Shown here: positions 1-5,971 of the stretch, piece after piece
Layout: each line of letters starts with the position of its first letter
Numbering within the stretch: position 1 is the stretch's first letter
NCBI GenBank assembly: GCA_038232935.1
Contig: JBBSMX010000164.1
Coordinates: forward strand, 1-8,517
DNA: 8,517 nt
Origin: JBBSMX01 sp038232935
GTDB lineage: Bacteria; Bacteroidota; Rhodothermia; Rhodothermales; JANQRZ01
Direction: 5' to 3'
Program-made: the position numbers and the translations under genes
The notes under the pieces: model-generated
Told to the model about the DNA's origin: nothing
What the model saw: the letters and a program-made list of their open reading frames with translations, nothing else
The model's database searches: none

Positions 1-122
1 AGACGGCCTTCAGCGGGATCGAGAGTCGGCTGCCGAAGTCGATCCACGCGGTGACGGCGCGGGGCTTCGAGACGAAGGTGTTCCTGTTCCTGCTCACCCT
101 CAGCCTCGACGGCCTCATGTAG
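1..122 (+). CDS. Transposase, C-terminal fragment (IS982-like is best guess)
   Basis: Only the last 39 codons are visible, read in the frame starting at base 3 and ending in TAG at 120-122. The peptide contains SRLPKSIHAVTARGFETK followed by a hydrophobic FLFLLTLSLDGLM end. A short region rich in basic residues followed by a helix at the extreme C-terminus is typical of DDE transposases. The 'IHAVT..GF..K' pattern recalls IS982-type enzymes to me, but family assignment from 39 residues is uncertain. The stop lies 14 bases before the inferred IS end at 136, the usual arrangement for a compact single-gene IS. The start and catalytic residues lie outside the window. Confidence 0.55.
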   Translation, partial: TAFSGIESRLPKSIHAVTARGFETKVFLFLLTLSLDGLM

Positions 123-136
123 CACACAACTTGGGT
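1..136 (+). mobile_element. Right end of an insertion sequence (partial)
   Basis: The element carries the transposase tail and seems to end at base 136. Read inward from that end (minus strand) the terminus is ACCCAAGTTGTGTGC. The ACC start fits the terminal inverted repeats of IS982-like elements, as far as I know that family. The boundary is supported independently: the neighbouring minus-strand gene loses homology to its family exactly here, mid-motif. The left end, the matching inverted repeat and the target-site duplication are outside the window, so the exact border is inferred and could be off by a base or two. Confidence 0.55.
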
Positions 137-1194
137 TAGTATTCGCCGAGCGCGTGGCGCGTCTCCAGGTCGATCAGCTCCTGATAGACACCCTTGAGGA
201 TGTCTTCATCGACCGAGGAAAAGTCGTAGCGGCCGATGGCCTGCGTGATCGTACGGAAGACCGGCTTGAGTGCATCCCGGTGCCGCGCGTCTGCGATCCA
301 GTTGTAGAAGTCGTCGGTGGCGAAGTTGCGGACGTTGCGTTTCTCAAACTCGGAGCCGTCTACGATCCGTCTCTGCTCGTCCTCGTTGATGAAGGTGTCC
401 CCTGTGAGCACTTCGTAGGCAAGGACTTTAGCAAAGAGGCTTAGGTACGTATGAACGAGGAAGACATCCTCACGGGCCTCGAAGCTGCCGTAGGCGATGC
501 TCAGGAACCGTTGCCATTGCTCGAACGCCGTCTGAACGTGCGGGTCCTGACGAACCGCGCGGAAGTGCTGAGCGAGCAGCCGGAAGGAGGTCAAAAAGAC
601 CGACGACGTTTCTCCGAAGTCGCGCTTGATCGCGTCGAGCGTCGGCTTGCGGACTTCTGTCTGAAAGAGGTAGCGGTCGAGGAAGTAATAGAACGCATCG
701 AGCGTGCGCTCACCGAGAGTAAACCTGTCCGTTTCTTTTAGCGTGAGGTCTTCGGCGGTGCAGTCCGCATCAACGAGGCAGACGCTCATCGCCTCAAAAT
801 CAACCGCATAGATCCGCCATTCTAGGCAGTCCGTGGCGATAAGCGTGTAGCTGTAGCTCTGATTCGGCTTCCAATCGGCCGATACGTATTCTCGAAGTTG
901 GTCTACGGCATGGTCACCTGTCTTTGCTAAATCGCGCTCGAACTCGATGATGACGTTTCCGTAGAGTGTGTCTGCGCGGCCGGTTTTGATGCGCTCGCGG
1001 AGTGGGATTTTCAGCGTGGCCTCTGCCCCGAGACTCATCGCTCGAATGGTCTCCCGTGTCTCTGGGTCTGCCCCGAAGAGGTCTCCGAGTAAGCCCTTGA
1101 GCAACTCTTTTTTTGCGTCTTCGCTATTCGCGTGACGAACGTCATTGAGATACGTACGAACGTGCGTGAGCTTAGATGAAGGCGTTTTTGACAT
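136..1194 (-). pseudogene. Restriction-methyltransferase protein, N-terminal half, truncated by IS
   Basis: The 352 visible residues match the front half of large (usually near 1000 aa) single-chain proteins that join a PD-(D/E)XK-type nuclease to an N6-adenine DNA methyltransferase (type IIG-like or orphan 'N-6 DNA methylase' proteins). Nuclease signatures: D75 in GRADTLYGN, then VIIEFE (E84-F-E86), then a QxxxY motif (Q99 to Y103) as in HsdR-type nucleases. The usual lysine of ExK is glutamate here, so activity is doubtful. Residues 160-340 form a helical linker. The last residues, LETRHALGEY, are the start of the family motif LGEYYTP that opens the methyltransferase domain; the SAM-binding and NPPY motifs are all missing. 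The stop TAA is formed at the IS junction. The start ATG at 1192-1194 has no clear Shine-Dalgarno. GC is low for the window (30 of 60 bases in 421-480), a sign of transfer. Partners upstream are the HepT/MntA genes. Confidence 0.8.
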
Positions 1195-1325
1195 TGACGG
1201 TTATCGTAGGCAACGAGAGGACAAGGTCGCGCGAGCTAGACGTGGAGATAGTATGCATCAAGCATGTCGTCACAGCCTGCCGTGCGGATAGCGTCCACCG
1301 TCCCCAGCTCGTCGTATGGGCGAGG
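1195..1325. other. Gap between hepT and the truncated restriction gene
   Basis: These 131 bases hold no gene that I can support. In the minus strand, in frame after the HepT stop, there are 29 sense codons (PRPYDELG... ending ...AYYLHV) before a TAG. They may be a decayed gene remnant or chance. No terminator hairpin is evident, so the truncated gene could be transcribed from the hepT/mntA promoter. Confidence 0.4.
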
Positions 1326-1646
1326 TCACGAATCGTCGAGCAACCGTTTCGCCTGCCCGTGCAACTCGGGTACTTCCTGGGTTGCGGCGACCCACACGAT
1401 GGACAGATCGACAGCGAAGTAAGCGTGGATGGCGAAGTTGCGGAAGGCGGCGATCTGCGACCACGGGACGTGCGGGTGCCGCTCTCGGAACGCTGCCGGG
1501 AGCCGGGCGGCGGCCTCGCCAATGACGAGCAGCTTCTGAACCAACTCGTTCTCTACGAAATCTTCTGCGTCGACGCCGTCGAGGAAGCGTCCGATGGCGT
1601 CGGTTGCCTCGATGATGTCGGTGAGGTAGAGGCGCTCACTTCGCAT
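1326..1646 (-). CDS. hepT: HepT-like HEPN toxin (DUF86 RNase)
   Basis: A 106-residue all-helical protein of the DUF86/HepT family, close to the usual family length. The HEPN ribonuclease motif Rx4HxY is intact: R69-N-F-A-I-H74-A-Y76. In characterised HepT/MntA pairs (for example from Shewanella oneidensis) the HEPN protein is an RNase toxin, cleaving RNA in the cytoplasm. Its partner nucleotidyltransferase silences it by adding AMP groups to the tyrosine of this motif, which would be Y76 here. The ATG (1644-1646) lies inside the end of the upstream mntA gene, overlapping by 11 bases, so the two are translationally coupled and made together. It is followed by 131 bases and then the truncated restriction gene on the same strand. 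All key residues are present, so the toxin is probably functional. Confidence 0.9.
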   Translation of the reverse strand: MRSERLYLTDIIEATDAIGRFLDGVDAEDFVENELVQKLLVIGEAAARLPAAFRERHPHVPWSQIAAFRNFAIHAYFAVDLSIVWVAATQEVPELHGQAKRLLDDS

Positions 1647-1941
1647 AGATCACCTGCGCGGCGGCGAGCACGGGCGCTATAAGAAGGGGCTTGAGGCCCG
1701 CTTTCGGGACGAGGTCCACAGGCCGCCCTACGACGGTGCTCAGTCGTTCCCGAAGCTTGGCGAGGACCAGGAAGCCGACCGCCGCCTCCGGCTCGAAGTC
1801 TACGAGGAAGTCCACGTCACTCGTCTCGCCGAACGATGTGGTGAGTACGGACCCAAAGACCGCCAATTCACGGATCGGGTACTCGGCGCAGAGCGCACGA
1901 ATGCGTTCTACAGGGAGGCGAGCGAGGACGGAGGGTTCCAT
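1636..1941 (-). CDS. mntA: MntA-like minimal nucleotidyltransferase antitoxin
   Basis: A 101-residue minimal nucleotidyltransferase (polymerase beta fold). The catalytic signature GSx10DxD is perfect: G30-S31, then D42-V-D44 within TSDVDFLVDF; a third acidic residue is probably D76 in RPVDLV. Family knowledge: MntA proteins transfer AMP from ATP onto a tyrosine of the cognate HepT toxin and so neutralise it. It is the first gene of the pair, antitoxin before toxin, with its TGA inside the start of hepT. There is no Shine-Dalgarno ahead of the ATG at 1939-1941; the leader transcript is instead pyrimidine-rich (1954-1970 is 15 of 17 purines on the + strand). The pair gives the accessory stretch an addiction function and may also act against phage. 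Confidence 0.9.
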   Translation of the reverse strand: MEPSVLARLPVERIRALCAEYPIRELAVFGSVLTTSFGETSDVDFLVDFEPEAAVGFLVLAKLRERLSTVVGRPVDLVPKAGLKPLLIAPVLAAAQVIYAK

Positions 1942-2012
1942 GAACGCGGCAACGAAAGCGAGAGACGAGGCAAGCTAGCGGCGGAGGGAGCGCAGAGCAA
2001 CCGTCTCGCCGG
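1942..2012. other. Gap upstream of mntA, downstream of the acyl-CoA synthetase gene
   Basis: These 71 bases should hold the mntA promoter, but I see no convincing -35/-10 pair. A small inverted repeat, AACCG and CGGTT around a 6-base loop (1999-2014), overlaps the stop codon of the synthetase gene. It has no T-run, so terminator function is doubtful. This is also roughly where base composition shifts from the accessory part to the GC-rich core. Confidence 0.35.
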
Positions 2013-3977
2013 TTATTGCGCGGTGCGGATCGCTTCGATGGCCTCCGGCTCCTCCAGGCTCGTCGTGTCGCCGAGATCGTCTCCGAGGTAGGCGGCGCGG
2101 ATGAGGCGGCGCATGACCTTCGCGTTGCGCGTCTTCGGCAGCGCCGTGGCGAACTTGACTTCGCGCGGCTTGAGCGGCTTGCCTAGCGCGTCCACGAGGC
2201 GGGCGACGAGGTCGGATCGAAGCTCTTCCGACGGCTCGTGCCCGGCCGCGAGGACGCAGAAGGCGACGACCTCCTGCCCTTTGATGTCGTGCGGCACGCC
2301 AATCGCGGCGCTCTCCAGCACGGCCGGGTGCGCGTTCAGCACAGCCTCGACCTCAGCCGGGCCGAGCCGCTTGCCGGCGACTTTGATCGTGTCGTCGCTC
2401 CGCCCGAGGATGTACCACAGCCCGTCGGCGTCGATGGCGGCGAAGTCGCCGTGGGTCCAGAGGCCGGGGAAGCGGTGCCAGTACGAATCGAGGTAGCGCT
2501 CGCGGTCGCCCCAGAAGCCGCGCGTCATCCCGATCCACGGCTGCCGGATGACTAGCTCGCCGACGGCCCCGCGCACCGGCTGGCCGTGCTCGTCCACCAC
2601 GTCCGCGTCCATCCCGACGACGGGGCCGGAGAACGCGCACGGCTTGAGCGGCTCGACGAAGTTGCCGCAGACGATGCCGCCCGAGATCTCGGTCCCGCCG
2701 GAATAGTTGAGGATCGGCTTGCTCGAACCGAGCACATTTTCGAACAGCCACGTCCAGCTCTCCGGGTCCCACGGGCTGCCCGTCGAGCCGACGGCACGGA
2801 GGCTCGATAGGTCGTGCCGCTCGACCGGCTCCGTCCCGTGCGGCATCAGCGAGCGGACGAGCGTGGGGGAGAGGCCGAGGTGGGTGACGCCGTGCCGCTC
2901 GCAGAGCGCCCACGTCCGGTCGGGTTCGGGATAGTCGGGCGCGCCGTCGAAGAGCACCATCGTCGCGGCGTTGAGCAGGGTGCCGAAGACGAGCCACGGG
3001 CCCATCATCCAGCCCATGTCGCTCATCCACCACATCACGTCGCCCGCCCTCAAGTCCATCGGGTGCGCCATGTCCTGGGCCGCCTTGACCGGAAAGCCGC
3101 AATGGGTGTGGACCGCGCCCTTAGGCCGGCCCGTCGTCCCGCTCGTGTAGATCAGCATGACGAGGTCTTCGGCGTCGGTCCGCTCCGTCTCGACCGCATC
3201 GGGGTCATCGCTGCCCGTTTCCATCAGCGCGTCCCACGTCCGGTCGCGCCCGTCCGTCATCGGTACGTCGAAGCCGGGGACATGCGGGAAGACGATCACG
3301 TGCTCGACGCCCGGCACGTCGGCGAGGGCTTCGTCGGCGGTCGGCTTCATCGGGATGGCCCGGCCGCGCCGTGCCATCGCGTTCGCCACGAAGAGCGCCT
3401 TCGCGTTGCCGTCGGCGAGGCGCGTCGTGACGGCCTGCGCGCCGTAGCCCGAGAACAGCGGCAGGACCACCCCGCCGATCTTGATCACGGCGAGGAAGGC
3501 GACGACGAGCTCCGGCGTCATCGGCATGTAGAGCCCGACGGCATCGCCCTTGCCGAGTCCGAGCGCCCGCAGCGCCGAGGCGCAACGACAAACCTCTTTG
3601 TTTAACTCGCGGTACGTCAGCGTCCGCACGTCGCCGGCCTCGCTCTCGTAGCGGATCGCGTCGCGTCCGGCCACGGTGTCCTCGTCCTGCCACTTGTCGA
3701 GGAGGTTGTGGACGATGTTCAGCTTCCCGCCGACGCACCACTTCGGAAACTCGACGCCGTCCATCGTGTCGAGGATACGGCCGTAGGGCTCGTAGAACTG
3801 CACGTCGAGCGCGTCGAGCACGGCGTGCCAGAACCGACCGACGTCCTCCACGGCCCACGCGCAGAGCGCGTCGTACTCCTTCACGCCGACCCGCTGCATG
3901 AAACGGTGGAGGTTCGTGCGCTCCTCCGGGTCGGGCTGCCAGGCGATGGCCTGGCCGAAGGGGAAGGTATCGGGCAT
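2013..3977 (-). CDS. AMP-forming acyl-CoA synthetase, acetyl-CoA-synthetase-like
   Basis: A 654-residue adenylate-forming ligase, the usual length for the Acs group. It activates a carboxylic acid with ATP to an acyl-AMP and then forms the CoA thioester in the cytoplasm. Order of motifs: an Acs-type N-terminal segment (about 45-95, ending FPKWCVGGKLNIVHN), the phosphate loop YTSGTTGRPKG (277-287), the A5 motif YSGGTE (425-430), D511 in WTHGD, GRSDD (526-530) with the hinge to the C-terminal domain, and the catalytic lysine K620 in PKTRNAKVMRR. Canonical Acs has WWQTE at A5 with a tryptophan that limits the pocket to acetate; here it is NYSGGTE, so the substrate may not be acetate. K620 sits where Acs is commonly regulated by acetylation. 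The gene is monocistronic-looking: a hairpin at 4002-4031 precedes it. The ATG at 3975-3977 has a C/T-rich leader and no Shine-Dalgarno. Confidence 0.9.
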   Translation of the reverse strand: MPDTFPFGQAIAWQPDPEERTNLHRFMQRVGVKEYDALCAWAVEDVGRFWHAVLDALDVQFYEPYGRILDTMDGVEFPKWCVGGKLNIVHNLLDKWQDEDTVAGRDAIRYESEAGDVRTLTYRELNKEVCRCASALRALGLGKGDAVGLYMPMTPELVVAFLAVIKIGGVVLPLFSGYGAQAVTTRLADGNAKALFVANAMARRGRAIPMKPTADEALADVPGVEHVIVFPHVPGFDVPMTDGRDRTWDALMETGSDDPDAVETERTDAEDLVMLIYTSGTTGRPKGAVHTHCGFPVKAAQDMAHPMDLRAGDVMWWMSDMGWMMGPWLVFGTLLNAATMVLFDGAPDYPEPDRTWALCERHGVTHLGLSPTLVRSLMPHGTEPVERHDLSSLRAVGSTGSPWDPESWTWLFENVLGSSKPILNYSGGTEISGGIVCGNFVEPLKPCAFSGPVVGMDADVVDEHGQPVRGAVGELVIRQPWIGMTRGFWGDRERYLDSYWHRFPGLWTHGDFAAIDADGLWYILGRSDDTIKVAGKRLGPAEVEAVLNAHPAVLESAAIGVPHDIKGQEVVAFCVLAAGHEPSEELRSDLVARLVDALGKPLKPREVKFATALPKTRNAKVMRRLIRAAYLGDDLGDTTSLEEPEAIEAIRTAQ

Positions 3978-4001
3978 GGGAAGTGGGAGGGGCTAAACGA
4001 G

Positions 4002-4031
4002 CGTGGGGGCGACCGGATGGCCGCCCCCACG
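4002..4031 (-). terminator. Hairpin between the membrane-protein gene and the synthetase gene
   Basis: Arms CGTGGGGGCG (4002-4011) and CGCCCCCACG (4022-4031) are perfect 10-bp complements around a 10-base loop, which can add two more pairs after one mismatch. It starts 27 bases past the stop of the membrane-protein gene on the minus strand. The following transcript reads AGCTCGUUUAG, only a short U-run, so it may be a weak terminator, leaving some read-through into the synthetase gene whose start is 25 bases further on. Confidence 0.55.
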
Positions 4032-4057
4032 AATCTACGGGTGCGATTGGTGCGAGG

Positions 4058-5071
4058 CTAGACGTGCCGCCCCGTCGTCTCGGGCCGCCCGACGGCTTCA
4101 GCCGGCAGGTCCTCCGGCGAGCCGACCGACCCGCCGATGGCCGCGGCGATCATCCCGAGCAGGAGGGCGAAGAACGCGATGAGCGCGGCCGAGCCGACGT
4201 AGTCCGCCGCGTCTTCCGCCACGTCGGGCGCGTCCGCTCGGAGCGAGTCCACGGTCTGGCCCACCTGCCGGCGCGCCTGGTTGTACTGCCGCTCCCACTG
4301 GTTCACCGAGCGCTCGGCCTCGGCCTCGGTCATGCCCGTCCGGGCCGCCACCGTCTCGATGAGGTCCTGCCGGTTGCCGGCGTCGACGGGGCCGTTGCCG
4401 CCGAAGGTGCGGTCGATGGCGTTCTCGACGTCGGCGGCGGCGTCGCCGGGGCTCGTGGCGACGTCGCGGAGGAGCCGCCCGGCCTGGCTCTGGATGCCGC
4501 TGAGGTCCACCTCCTCGCGGATCACGTTGGCGGCCTCCGGGGCGACGGCGGTGACGCCCTGCGCGGCGAGGTCGAGCCCCTGGCCGAGCAGGCTCGTCGC
4601 GCCGCTGACGATGCGGCCGACACCGGTGGTCAGCAGGTAGAGGGTGAGCAGCGTGGTCAGCGCCCACACCACGACGCCGTGGAGCATGCCGTCGGTCTTG
4701 CGGGGCATCCCGGCGAGGCGGCCGGCGACCCAGCCGCCGACGAAGAGGGCGATGAGCGCGCTGATGACGGCCCAGATCCCCTGCGCCATGCCGAAGCCGG
4801 TGACGGAGTCGTCGGCCGAGGCGAACTCGAACGTGGTCAGCCCGATGCCGAGGCCGAGCAGGTTGAGGAGGAACTGTACGACGACGGCGACGATAGCCCC
4901 GGCGAAGATCGCGCCCCACGAGACGCGCTTGATGGCGGCGGAGATGCGGCCGTAGCCGGTGGGGCCGTGCTCGTGCTCGTTGTAGACGGTGACGCTGCGG
5001 CCGGGGGCCGAGGGCACCGGGTGCTCCTCGACGTGGGTATGCGGGTCGTTGGTAGATCGTTCGGTAGCCAT
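4058..5071 (-). CDS. Multi-pass inner-membrane protein, 'PhnA-like' group
   Basis: A 337-residue membrane protein. The first 45 residues are polar and His/Glu-rich. Hydrophobic helices lie at about 52-78 (starting WGAIFAGAIVAVVVQ), 96-119 (GIWAVISALIALFVGGWVAGRL), 131-151 (a WALTTLLTLYLL segment) and 291-314. A polar, largely helical loop of about 140 residues (152-290) separates helices three and four and contains TGMTEAEAERSVNQWERQY. The pattern 'SWGAIFAG...LLNLLGLGIGL' and 'GGWVAGRL' matches proteins annotated in alphaproteobacteria as PhnA-like; that name is an annotation habit and no phosphonate role is implied. Function is unknown. It is transcribed divergently from the 5347-7404 operon, with which it shares a 275-base control region, suggesting a joint role in envelope stress. 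The ATG at 5069-5071 lacks a Shine-Dalgarno; the leader is pyrimidine-rich. Confidence 0.75.
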   Translation of the reverse strand: MATERSTNDPHTHVEEHPVPSAPGRSVTVYNEHEHGPTGYGRISAAIKRVSWGAIFAGAIVAVVVQFLLNLLGLGIGLTTFEFASADDSVTGFGMAQGIWAVISALIALFVGGWVAGRLAGMPRKTDGMLHGVVVWALTTLLTLYLLTTGVGRIVSGATSLLGQGLDLAAQGVTAVAPEAANVIREEVDLSGIQSQAGRLLRDVATSPGDAAADVENAIDRTFGGNGPVDAGNRQDLIETVAARTGMTEAEAERSVNQWERQYNQARRQVGQTVDSLRADAPDVAEDAADYVGSAALIAFFALLLGMIAAAIGGSVGSPEDLPAEAVGRPETTGRHV

Positions 5072-5211
5072 GACGGGAAAGGAGGGGTGAGATGGGGTGA
5101 GAGAAGGGCGCGGCAGAAGGGTGAGGCCGCGAGAGGTTGGAACGTGGTGAGTTATGTTCGGGGTTTCCCAGGCCGCGAAATAGGGCCGTGAGCGCTACGA
5201 TTCGGGGATTC

Positions 5212-5235
5212 GGGAACAACGGGCACCGAGCAGTC
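5212..5235 (+). promoter_or_regulatory. Candidate ECF-sigma-type promoter for the 5347-7404 operon
   Basis: GGGAAC (5212-5217), a 15-base spacer, then GTC (5233-5235) match the general ECF sigma promoter form GGAAC-N15/17-GTC or GTT. Transcription would begin near 5242 and give a leader of about 105 bases ahead of the ATG at 5347. This is a pattern match only; such short boxes arise by chance in GC-rich DNA. The support is its position and the stress-type genes it would drive. Confidence 0.4.
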
Positions 5236-5315
5236 ATACTCCACACACACGTCTACGCCGCCCCGCTCTCCGGAAGCTCCGCCGCCGGAACTCCGCCCTT
5301 CACGAGCTCTCGCGG

Positions 5316-5342
5316 CTCTCTTCTTCTCCCTCTCTCTTCTCT
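5316..5342 (+). promoter_or_regulatory. 27-base pyrimidine tract in the operon leader
   Basis: Every base from 5316 to 5342 is C or T, and it lies 4 bases before the ATG at 5347. No Shine-Dalgarno is present. In many bacteria pyrimidine- or U-rich leaders bind ribosomal protein S1 and help initiation where the Shine-Dalgarno is missing; that role is inferred here. Its presence supports 5347, not the in-frame upstream codon at 5137, as the start. Confidence 0.5.
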
Positions 5343-5346
5343 AGTC

Positions 5347-5961
5347 ATGGCTACGAACCCCTCCCGCCCCGGTGGCGGGTCCACCACCGACGACACCAAA
5401 GCCGAAGCAAAGGCCAAGGCTTCCGAGCTCAAGGACAAAGCGCAGGACGAGGCGAAGGACCGCCTCACCGAAGGCAAGGCGAAAGCCACCGGCGCGCTCG
5501 GCGACATCGCCGGTGCCCTCCACGACACGTCCGACGCGCTCCGCGAGCGCGACCGCGATGCCTTCGCCCGCTACGCCGACGCGGCCGCCGACCAGGTCGA
5601 TCAGTTTACCGGGGCCCTCCGCGACCGCAACGTCGGCGAGATCCTCGACGAGGCCGAGCGCTTCGCCCGGCGTGACCCCGGCCTGTTCATCGGCGGGGCG
5701 TTCCTGCTCGGCATCTTCGGCGCGCGCTTCCTCAAGGCCTCGGCCCCCGGCTCCGGCCGCTCCGATTACGGCCGCTCCGGCGGTTCGAGCTACGGCCGCT
5801 CCGGCTACGGCAGCGGGTACGACAGCGGCTCACGCGACTCCGCGACCGAGCCCTCGTACCGCATTCGCAACACGGCGGGCGGCGAGATGCCGGACCCGAT
5901 GCGCACGCCGTCGTCGGGGGTGTCGAACCCGGCCGCCGGATCCATGAACCTGCGTTCCTGA
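5347..5961 (+). CDS. LEA-like single-helix envelope protein with GYS-rich tail
   Basis: A 204-residue protein of unknown exact function. Residues 16-50 are an Ala/Lys/Asp/Glu-rich LEA-like helix (KAEAKAKASELKDKAQDEAK). Residues 50-108 form a helical region with the conserved look of ALxxTSDxLRxRDRDAFARYADAAADQVDQ. A hydrophobic anchor follows at 111-129 (PGLFIGGAFLLGIFGARFL), then a disordered Gly/Tyr/Ser/Arg tail (136-163) and a short TxAGGEMPDPM end. Similar proteins in rhizobia and relatives are annotated nutrient-deprivation-induced and sit beside holin-like and DUF3618 genes, as here. The reading frame is open back to 5137, but 5347 is preferred: similarity to the family and the soluble N-terminus start here and the upstream part is leader. 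It is the first gene of the operon; the next gene starts 10 bases after its stop. Confidence 0.75.
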   Translation: MATNPSRPGGGSTTDDTKAEAKAKASELKDKAQDEAKDRLTEGKAKATGALGDIAGALHDTSDALRERDRDAFARYADAAADQVDQFTGALRDRNVGEILDEAERFARRDPGLFIGGAFLLGIFGARFLKASAPGSGRSDYGRSGGSSYGRSGYGSGYDSGSRDSATEPSYRIRNTAGGEMPDPMRTPSSGVSNPAAGSMNLRS

Positions 5962-5971
5962 CCCCAGACCG

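Larger units (their letters stand above)
5072..5346. promoter_or_regulatory. Divergent control region of the envelope-stress genes
   Basis: This 275-base region separates the starts of two divergent transcription units. It contains a tandem 8-base repeat GATTCGGG (5199-5206 and 5207-5214) whose second copy runs into the candidate ECF -35 box, and a 27-base pyrimidine tract just before the rightward ATG. On the minus strand a weaker GGGAAA/ACGTT pair (complement of 5164-5169 and 5141-5145) could serve the leftward gene. A further GAACTC (5288-5293) has no good partner. A TATGTTCG (5153-5160) resembles the Bacteroidota -7 box with one mismatch, but no -33 TTTG is correctly spaced. Confidence 0.5.

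Noticed and set aside
154..741. Two plus-strand 96-codon frames opposite the restriction gene
   Set aside because: Shadows of the minus-strand gene, no motifs, and no ribosome binding site.
1999..2014. Short inverted repeat AACCG/CGGTT as terminator of the synthetase gene
   Set aside because: Only a 5-bp stem that overlaps the stop codon, with no T-run.
2814..3605. 263-codon plus-strand open frame antisense to the synthetase
   Set aside because: Arg/His/Val-rich shadow of a well-supported ligase gene; no recognisable motif.
4058..5071. Phosphonate metabolism role implied by the 'PhnA-like' name
   Set aside because: No zinc-ribbon or phosphonoacetate hydrolase feature is present; the protein is a multi-helix membrane protein.
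3983..5191. 402-codon plus-strand open frame antisense to the PhnA-like gene
   Set aside because: Composition is Gly/Asp/Arg/Val repeats typical of the antisense of GC-rich codons; no domain, and the minus-strand frame has clear membrane helices and family motifs.
5137..5346. In-frame N-terminal extension of the LEA-like protein from an ATG at 5137
   Set aside because: It would cover the whole divergent control region, the candidate promoter and the pyrimidine tract; the translated part has no family resemblance, and proteins of this type begin near MATNPS.
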